Positions 56,579-64,000 of a stretch of DNA of 64,000 nt are shown piece by piece. The notes beneath the pieces are model-generated. The model saw nothing but the letters and a program-made list of their open reading frames with translations. It was not told the DNA's origin and searched no databases. Source of the DNA: Podospora pseudoanserina. Its lineage: Eukaryota > Ascomycota > Sordariomycetes > Sordariales > Podosporaceae. The stretch is taken from positions 2,681,001-2,745,000 of the forward strand of contig NC_085922.1 of NCBI RefSeq assembly GCF_035222485.1. The letters are read 5' to 3'. Positions within the stretch are counted from its first letter, which is position 1. Each line of letters begins with the position of its first letter. A program made the position numbers and the translations under genes.

Positions 56579-57720
56579 GGGGGTTTTTGGTATTTAAGCG
56601 AGCGAGTAATTTATAGTGTCATGAATTATGAAGACTATTTCATCTTGCGTGCCCAGGGTTTCCTATTGTTGTTGGTTTTTTTTTTTCTTTCGATTTTTTA
56701 TTTATATAATTTTTTTAAATTTCTTTTCCTCGAATTGTTATGAAGACTATTCAAAGTATTGGGTGATTTTGAGGGGATGGGCTTGTAGATGGTGAGCTGG
56801 AGTGTTAGTAGTGTCAAGAGGAGGGAAAGTAAACAAAACCCCTGGATTGTGGCAGGCCAACTACCGATGATCTGCAGAGAGATCTCTTGGCGTGGAGGAC
56901 CCACCACTGAAGCTTGCCGTCCCCAGACCTTGGCATTTTGAATTATCCTTTGTGTGACGATGTGGAGGCAAGGATTCTTTGACGATGATGTTTCTGGTTC
57001 AGAGAGACCATGATTGACTTCACGAATCGCTGCCAAAAAAAATAAAATAAAAACAATATCGCTGGTATCTGTCTTCCAAGGGCCACACACATGTAATGTA
57101 TAAATGAACCACCTCTATCCAAAACATCCTACCTGGGCCCCCAAAGCAGCAGGTAATTCACTCTTGACATTCTTCACACCCCCATCTTCCAATTATTTTT
57201 CGCTGTTCCTTTCACCTTCGTCCCCGGGGTGTGCTCCCGTGTACCTTGGTGAGCTAATGTGATCCGGGCCCGCCCACATCCCGAACAAAACCGGACCACG
57301 GTCCGATGACGACTCCCCTCCCCTCCGCTCCGAAGGGAAAAAAAAAGAAGCATTCTTCCTTTTCGGAGAGCCTCTCCCCGTTCGTCTGTCTGTCCCCACA
57401 AGCTTGCGTGGCCTTGCGTCTTTCTTCAACGGCGGCGGAGAAGCAGAGTGGGGACTTGCTTTTGCTAGTGGAAAGCTTGATTTGTCGTCTTCGCGTTCAG
57501 GGTCGTTTTATCTGAGGGTTTTTGAAGAGACAGGGGGGTGTCGTGTGAGGAGATAAAAACTGCTCCGGGGAGGGGACGGTTTGGGTTAGAGGAGGAGGAA
57601 AAGAGGCGGGATAGGTGTGGGGTGGTTGGTGATGGATGGGCTGGTGGTGAGGAGAGAGAGAGTGACGATTTTCTGAGACTTGGAGATTGAGTTTGATGGT
57701 TTGACCTGTTCTCTGGGACA
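56579..57720. other. Intergenic region
   Basis: 3' flank of the preceding gene and unassigned sequence with A/T runs (56677-56725). ORFs are short and unconvincing. Confidence 0.45.
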
Positions 57721-58010
57721 GGCTAGCCGTTAGAGCGTGGGTTCCTGGGCTGCGTCCTCGGGTTTTGATCTGTTCTTCCTCTTATAGCTCAACGTTAGGC
57801 TCTGCTAGAGAAGCGCTCTGGAAGAGCCTACTGAGGCTCATCGCCTCGCAACTGCACTGACTCCCGCAGCTCTGATCAACCGCAAGGTTGACCCCCCCAA
57901 TGCTCGCGCAGGGCAGCTCCGTACGAGACTGGGTCCCTGAGCTGCAAAACCCGGGCATCCGGGAAGTCCCTGGCTGGGAGATGTCGGAGCAGACGGGAAC
58001 TATGGGGCCT
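57721..58010 (+). ncRNA. Candidate structured RNA (chain of hairpins), unidentified
   Basis: Five consecutive strong hairpins occur in 170 bp with no ORF: 57794-57803 with 57823-57831 (9 bp plus one bulge), whose loop holds a second 6-bp stem 57805-57810/57816-57821; 57833-57837/57843-57847 (5 bp); 57876-57881/57886-57891 (6 bp capped by a GCAA tetraloop, a GNRA loop); 57913-57919/57939-57945 (7 bp); and 57950-57954/57959-57963 (5 bp, GCAT loop). GGCTAGCC at 57721-57728 is self-complementary. This could be a free ncRNA or the long structured leader of the LicD-family gene at 58254. I compared it from memory with SRP, RNase P/MRP and U RNAs and found no clear match. Strand and ends are guesses; the stems are also palindromic on the other strand, though the GCAA loop favours +. 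Confidence 0.4.
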
Positions 58011-58253
58011 AGAGAGATATCTTGACGACCATGCGGGGAACCAGAGGTTTCATCACTCGTGTGCTCTTACGCGTGTGGTTTCGCTGCGATGTGTCTCTGA
58101 TGGTTTAGTCTATATCCCCGACTGCATGGTCCTGCGCCGATTATCCTTTATGTTGACTCGCTGTTCCTCTCTACTTTCCCATCCCGAGTTTTTCTTCTCT
58201 ATAGCTATTTGTTTCATTAGTTTGTACTGTGACAGACACCAGACCAGCACGTC

Positions 58254-59231
58254 ATGAAATCTTCTCTTTATCCTCCCGTATCTTTACCGAATCTATTGCT
58301 GGCCATTGTGCTCGTGGTAACGTCCTTCGTCCTCCTCTCGGCGACCATTCACCGGTCTTCCTACCTCTCCTCCGTTCCCTCTGTCGAGCCGCCCCCCGAG
58401 CGAGCATGGCCGATGGTATGGGCCTCCTACAGCAATGAACCCCCCGAACCAAAGTACTTCCAGGAAGCTGGCAACACCCTAGAAATGTCCCACTACGACA
58501 TCCGCTTCTTCCAGGGCGTGATTCCGTATTCTCAACATCGTGAGGTTCTCCAGCACCTCATCCGATCATACCTCTCCATCATGGCCTCCCTCAAGATGGA
58601 GACCTGGATCGCACATGGCACATTGCTTGGGTGGTGGTGGAATGGCCGGATCATGCCCTGGGACTATGACCTCGACGTCCAGGTCAGCCTCCACACGATG
58701 GAGCACATGGCCAAGCAGTTCAACCAGACGCTGCATGAGTGGAGGTACACCACCGATGAGGGAGGGGAGGGTGTGCATGAGATCAAGAAGACGTATCTGT
58801 TGGACGTGAACCCAAACTACTCGGAAATGAAGAGGAGACAGGGAATGAACGTGATTGATGCCAGATGGGTTGATGTTGACACGGGCATGTTTGTGGATAT
58901 CACTGCGCTGGCCGAGAGAAATCCAGTGTTGGAACCGGGGATCTGGAGCTGCAAGAACTTCCATCAGTATAGGACGCATAATATCTGGCCGCTGAAGGAA
59001 ACAAGGTTTGAGGGGGTTAAGGCAAAGGTGCCTCTTGATCACGAGAGAATTTTGGTGGCGGAGTATGGGGAGAAGAGCTTAGTGTTGACCGAGTGGGAAG
59101 GGTAAGTTTGATCTTGAGGGATTCCCTAGGACAAAGCTGACATTCAACGCAGACACCGCTGGAGTGAGGAATTGAAGGAGTGGGTGAGGATATCAGTGAA
59201 TGATACGGTGAACAGCTATGGATCTGGGTAG
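58254..59231 (+). CDS. LicD-family type II membrane protein
   Basis: Two exons: 58254..59101 and 59153..59231, giving 308 aa; the 51-nt intron (GTAAGT, ACGCAG) is in phase. LicD-family proteins are nucleotidyl/phospho-sugar transferases; fungal relatives include Mnn4-type factors for mannosyl-phosphate on glycans. A signal anchor (LPNLLLAIVLVVTSFVLLSA, about 11-30) implies a Golgi lumenal catalytic domain. The LicD hallmark reads AHGTLLGWWWNGRIMPWDYD with DYDLD at about 137-141 (metal binding). FVDITAL and IWPLKETRFEG follow. Substrate unknown. An ACGCGT occurs about 180 bp upstream, and the possible structured RNA lies between about 245 and 535 bp upstream. Confidence 0.85.
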
Positions 59232-60111
59232 AAGTGAAGTGAGGAAACAGTTTGGATTTGATGCCTTGGATATGTGACTTGTTTGACAGGCTCTAGGCGT
59301 TGGGCGTTTGCTTGGATACCACGTGACGAGGGCAAGAGGCTGGCTTTTCGCCAAAGTTGGAAGAGATTTCTCGGGCAAGTGAAGAACGAAGATTGATACG
59401 TACTTGAAATCTGGGTCCCGCAGGGTGAACATCTGGAGTGAATATCACGAGTGAATCGCAGCCCCTTGAATTCCTCTCCTCCCAGCCCCCCTTTTCAACC
59501 TCCCAACCTCCCCTGGAGCAACAATCTCATCAAGAAAAGTCTTTGCAATGATGGAGCACTATATACTAGATTGAGTTGCTCCTAGGTGGGTCTTCTACTT
59601 TGTAATCTGAGGTTGCAGTGCTCCTCGGGTGGAGAAAAGTGCCCCTTTCTTACCTTTCACCTCATCACTAGTGCCTTCCTCTCCTGCTCCTGACCACCTG
59701 CCTCTGGTGGAGTTTCCCATACTCGTTCCTGCCTAATATTCAGGAGACAAAGAACAGGCAGTTCATCAGATAAGGCGATCAGGCCCACAATTACCTCAAG
59801 TCGCTGCAGCCAGCCGACGGCTCCCCAACTCGAGTATATATTCTACACCTCTGTTCCCAGAACTTCCTCCTTCTTTCTTACCTCGGGCATCCCTCTCACA
59901 GGCAGTCAGCTCTCGAGAGACAGATAGCCCGGTCAACAGCTTTCATCGCTTACTTCTCGTTCCACCATCTCCTCACACATCTCCTCCTCTTACACCTTGT
60001 TCACCTTCGACACTTAATTCTTCGGCATTCCAGTCACCCCCGTCGACCTTTTATCCATCAAGCATCATCTAATTCCATCAAAGAGTCAACAGTCGATAGT
60101 AAATAGTCAAC
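59232..60111. other. Intergenic region, promoter of the Stc1-domain gene
   Basis: The right half (59700-60111) is a CT/CA-rich leader typical of well-expressed fungal genes. No other gene seen. Confidence 0.5.
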
Positions 60112-61366
60112 ATGGTCGGCAACAAGATTCGCTGCGAGAACGGCGGCGAGTGGAAGGCCAGAGAGAAGTTTTCCCACAGTGCCCTTCGCAAGTACCAGAA
60201 GAAGTTGGGCAACGGCATTGCCACCCCTGCCCAGTCGACTATCTCGTGTCTCGAGCATAGCTCTGGCAACAAGGCGCCCGAGATGAAGTGTGAGGGACCC
60301 TGTGATCGCTGGCGTGAGCTGGACTTTTCAGCAAGTCCACCCGCCGCAACAAAGTCTACGTATGTATTCACCGTCCATGGTTTTTTTTTTTTTTGGGGGA
60401 AGGGGAGTTCAAATACTGACCATCAGCAGTGGTGCAAGGACTGCGTTGACTGGGCTGAGAAGACCGAGGTTGGCGAAGCGCTTCCCCCTCCCGGCGAGAG
60501 AATCTGTGAGGAAGAGTTTGAGACTCTCAAGATGAGGGTTGCCGACTTCGTGCTGAATGAGGATTACGAGAACGGCATTCCGAAGGGGAATGACTCGGGC
60601 CCGGCTACTACGGTCAGCATCAATGATTTCGACGATGACTACGAGGAAGAGTTCACTCTTCTGCCTCCCGGGGATGAGGCTACCACCGTGACCGACTCCA
60701 TTGCCAGTCCAGAGGATACCGATGTGTCAGTCGAGACACCTGGCGCTGCTGCTACTTCGACTGAGCCTATGGCACCAGCTCCTCGCGCCCCCCACTGGTT
60801 TTTGGGATTTATGAACAACGACTCTCCGAGCACCTCCTCCACCACACCTACCACTCTTGACACTCTCGATACCCTTGACCTTCTTGACAGTCTTGACACA
60901 CCCGATGAGTCGATCTCCGAGCTTTCCATCACTGCTGGCTCCCAGACTCACACTCGGACGACCACCACGGCTGCCGACACAAATGCCTCAGCCACTCCTG
61001 GCCAGACCGGTGCAGTCTCGTTCAACGCCTGGAGCCCAGAGGGCAATTTCGAGCGCATGATCAAGGAGCCCACCATCGCGACTGAGGAGAGCGGCTGGAA
61101 GACGGTGACCCGCACGGCCAAGGGACCTCGCATGGTTACCGTTCGTCCTCGCGGCAAGAAGGAGAAGGACGAGGTGAAGGTCGGCAAGAACGGATGGGTC
61201 AAAGTTGTAAGTATTCTGATTGATGTCCTGTTGGTAAGCTATTAGCTAACATTTACCTTTGCAGAGCAATCGCCGGACCACGCCACAGCTGCCTAACTAT
61301 ATCCTGGCGAACTGTGTTCGCGGCGAGGAAGATTTCGTGGGTGACATTATCCCCGATGAGCTTTAA
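60112..61366 (+). CDS. Stc1-domain protein, with an apparent 1-nt frameshift in exon 1
   Basis: Proposed exons: 60112..60359, 60427 or 60430..61206, and 61265..61366, about 375 aa. The N-terminus carries a Stc1-type zinc-binding pattern: RCENGGEWKAREKFSHSALR, then ISCLEHSS, then MKCEGPCDRW, ending WCKDCVDW. In S. pombe Stc1 links RNAi to heterochromatin assembly, but many fungal proteins share the domain and this one need not have that role. As sequenced, frame 1 runs on through the intron without a stop. The conserved FSKSTRRNKVY and the donor phase appear only if one extra T is read in the TTTT at 60325-60328. The acceptor is a tandem CAGCAG. The C-terminal half has a (LDT/LDL) repeat stretch and a final conserved block SFNAWSPEG, then GNGWVKV-like (here KNGWVKV), then PQLPNYILANCVRGEEDF. 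Confidence 0.72.
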
Positions 61367-61438
61367 GGGCCTATTTTCACGGAGGAGCCGATTTTGGCAA
61401 GGGTTTTGGGTTTTTTTTTATGGTTCTACGGCTTTTTA

Positions 61439-61490
61439 TGGTTTTGCGGTTTTGCGGTTTTGCGGTTTGCATTTTCTTTTCTTTTCTTTT
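61439..61490. repeat. GGTTTTGC and TTTTC short tandem repeats
   Basis: About four copies of GGTTTTGC, followed within a few bases by four copies of TTTTC, in the 3' flank of the Stc1-domain gene. Confidence 0.85.
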
Positions 61491-61733
61491 CTTGACATTA
61501 CGCACAAAAATACACGATGATGTGCGGACGACAGCACGAAACTATGCAGCGGACGATAATACGACATTATGAGCGGGGAAAATTACATAGCAATTCGGTA
61601 GTTGATGGGTTTGTGGAGTAATGCGATGACTTTTATTATATTCTATGCATCGTTTGAGTGACTGGTATTGTGCTACTAGTGTTTGATGAACATCTGACGG
61701 AAAAGGGGTGACTGTGATAAATTGTGAAGGCCT

Positions 61734-61838
61734 TGAAAGACAGTTAAAAAAAAGCCATGAAAGATAGTTGAAAGGTGATAAAAGATAGTTGAAAGGTATC
61801 AAAACATAATCGAGAGGCATTAAAAAGATGATCGAAGG
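61734..61838 (-). repeat. 21-bp repeat, locus B
   Basis: Five adjoining 21-bp units (61734-61754, 61755-61775, 61776-61796, 61797-61817, 61818-61838). Read on the minus strand they run CCTTTCAACTATCTTTTATC... and CCTCTCGATTATGTTTTGAT..., the same unit as at 34503-34587. Translated they give PFNYLLS-type heptads, but there is no credible ORF. Confidence 0.85.
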
Positions 61839-64000
61839 GATTTCTACTATATTTCAAGGCGTTAATGTAATTACGTTCTAGTCTCTATTATTCTGTGCAC
61901 GACGTATGGAGGTTGGGTGTGTAGGTTTTAGCATGGGAAGTGTCATGGAGCAGCAACTGATCACCACCAGTTTTTTTGCTCCCTCGGGCTTGCTTCATGA
62001 CGGTCTTAGTACTTACTAGGGTTGTCTGGAGCAAACCGTGGTAGGTAGGTGTCTGTTGTCAGTTTATGAATTCTATATCTGATGGTTACTCCTGGTGTAG
62101 TTATCGCAGAGTGAGCATTCTGGGTAGAGATGTCATTTGGGAAGTTGGAGGTGTGTTTTTCTGCTTTCCGAGGTCACATGTGCTGTCGAACATGGAAGGG
62201 GCTCGACATGTATATGGCGGATATGTCTGGGAGCAATAAATGGTAGGCACCAGTGCGTTGGTCTCCCAATATTGCCGATGTTGCTTGCTCCTCGTGTAGT
62301 AAATCGAATGCTAGGTTGCATTTCTGCCATGTGTAACTCCGAATCACCATGAGGAGATTCAGCTCGGGTCATCATACATAACACTCTCCAATCCCCCCCA
62401 AATCCCCTACCGAGCAGACGAATTGCTCCCCCATCTTCATTGACCGATTTTCCCCAGAGAGCAAACCCGGTCTCCATGTTTCCCAAGAAGGCTGCGGTAG
62501 GCAGCCAAGCCAGCTGCCCACTCCCAATCCCGAGCACCACTCTCCCCAGGGAGCGTGTAAGTCACGGTGGTGTCGGAGCAACTCAAAAACAAGGCAGCCT
62601 ATCACAACCATTCAATTACACCAGCACAGCATTAACTCTTTTTCGCACAACGATCCCCTTCTCTTGACCGGCTGCGACCTTGCAAAGGGGCAATAGTCGG
62701 CTACCGACCTACTTGCTCCGCTCCAACTAAGAAGTCGGGCAAATTGAAGTTTTCCATGTTTCAGCTCCAGGCTTCCCTACCTACCTTGTTATCTCCCGCC
62801 CACCTGTGCTGCTTTCTCCAAAAAGGAGGGGTAGCTTTTCTGGTTGGTGATGAGTCGGTCCAAAATGTGGGAGGCACAGCCACAGCCTTGTCCGAAGAGT
62901 TGGTGGTGTGGTTCGTTCACCTTGAAGTTTATGGAACTCTCACCTTGGAGGATGTTGGCTGGGGCTATGATATGGTAAACGAAATGATGGTGTGGTCGAC
63001 GCAAATGGCCTTGGTATCTTACTGCTGCCTCTTTGCTTTCTAATCCTTTCGGAGGCCTTCGGTATCTGCTTCGATATTAATGACGCCAATGTGAGGGTGT
63101 TCAATGACAAAAGGTCCAGAGCAGGGCTCAAATGTTGATGATCAACCATAAAGTCCCGCATGTCGTTCGCCCGATCAACCTGCAATCAATCTCGGCCGGC
63201 ACTTATATGAAAATAGAAACGAGGCCATGAGATGGGTAAGGGGATGTCATACATACGCGAGTTTCTGCCAAATTCTCGCTTCCGTTGTTTCCATGTGTGT
63301 CTGCCGCGCGGATAGAGGTATGCAAGTCGGGCAAACGGCGCAAACAGTCGTCCAATAGATCCGCGAGGGAAACGATAAAAAGAAACGGACAGCTTCCCCG
63401 ACTGTTGCATACCACCCACCACCCTCCTCTTTCTCATGCGACATACGATGCTGTGTGAAAGATGTACAAGCTTCCGCGTAAGAGTTGAGAGCTCAAGCTT
63501 GAGACCTGCCAAGGCTGCGGCCTCCCGCGCCCAGCATTGCCCGGAGGAGGTCTGTATAACATCGGTATGGGACTTACTATTGGCTATCTGCCAGTGAGCA
63601 GACACACATACCGAGGATCCTACAGATCATATACCAAGTATTGACAAACGTGGTTGGCAATGGAGTCATGGCAAGGCAACCTTGTGTCTGCCGGGGCTTC
63701 TGTGCCATGTCGTACACCACCTTCTTCCCCGGCCGAAGCCCACCAACAAGAACGCGTCTGGTCCTTCCAGATCGGCTCTGCGATTCACCCATGGTTTCTT
63801 CATGCGCCCGTATGTGTGGGTGGTCCGGCGGCTTGCGTAAGTGGCCTCTTTTGTGTATCAGCTTCGGCGACATATGCTGCATCGTTTCCAAGCATGGAAG
63901 AAAATCCTCGCCAGTGAATTGGAAATTCGGGGGGGGAATCTCTCAAGATTCCATAGTTTCGTAAGGCGGATCCACATCCCATGGTTCGCATCTGGAAGTC

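Larger units (their letters stand above)
61367..64000. other. Terminal intergenic region with repeats
   Basis: 2.6 kb. It holds a GGTTTTGC repeat, a TTTTC repeat and the 21-bp repeat locus B; nothing else is recognised. ORFs at 62133-63991 lack protein-like composition. An ACGCGT occurs at 63752-63757 without a gene nearby. Confidence 0.45.

Noticed and set aside
60312-60331. Possible 18-nt intron GTGAGC...TTTTCAG in the Stc1-domain gene
   Set aside because: Splice-like ends but far too short to be a spliceosomal intron, and its removal does not give the conserved frame.
61542-61820. 92-aa minus-strand frame with PLDY/PFNY heptads
   Set aside because: Made from the 21-bp repeat array; AT-rich and without a gene context. 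Reported as a repeat instead.
1-64000. CRISPR arrays, insertion sequences, retroelements, RIP-mutated transposons
   Set aside because: No regularly spaced repeats with unique spacers, no transposase or reverse transcriptase motifs, and no long TA-skewed blocks were seen by eye.

Overview
This is nuclear DNA of a filamentous ascomycete (Pezizomycotina), most likely a Sordariomycete near the Sordariales. The reasons are short spliceosomal introns (about 54-90 nt, GTRNGT donors, CTAAC/CTGAC branch sites), loosely packed single genes on both strands with no operons, and protein sequences that resemble Neurospora/Podospora-type orthologues as I remember them. No virus, transposon, CRISPR array, tRNA or rRNA was recognised.

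Left part (1-20 kb): a SET-domain protein (+); a probable mitochondrial DUF2358-like protein (-); the Rab GTPase Ypt1 (+, five exons); a small unknown protein (-); the mitochondrial succinyl-CoA ligase beta subunit (-, four exons); a lysine-rich possible DUF3245 protein (+); a Gyp5-type TBC Rab-GAP (-); and a large fungal protein of unknown function (-).

Middle (22-41 kb): a WD40 protein (-) and the replisome adaptor Ctf4/SepB (+) share a divergent promoter with clustered MBF-like ACGCG sites. Next come ribosomal protein eS8 (-, with an 8-nt microexon), a cysteine-rich single-pass membrane protein (-, with an apparent GC-AG intron), a Rad57/XRCC3-type recombinase (+), two poorly known acidic/coiled-coil genes (-), and the second-largest subunit of RNA polymerase III (-).

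Right part (44-64 kb): a five-exon Pumilio/PUF protein (+), replication factor C subunit Rfc5 (+), the K/HDEL receptor Erd2 (+), a signal-peptide/coiled-coil/membrane protein whose reading frame shifts twice at G runs (+), a chain of strong hairpins that may be an unannotated structured RNA, a LicD-family type II membrane protein (+), and a Stc1-domain protein with an apparent one-base frameshift (+). The last 2.6 kb holds repeats and no gene I can support.

The genes are ordinary chromosomal housekeeping and regulatory genes, not a cluster. Loose links are secretion (Ypt1, Gyp5, Erd2) and DNA replication/repair (Ctf4, Rfc5, Rad57), and both replication genes carry ACGCG boxes. I found no convincing new multi-gene system. 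The observations most worth checking are the hairpin chain near 57.8-58.0 kb, a 21-bp repeat family at two distant loci, the eS8 microexon and several unusual splice sites.
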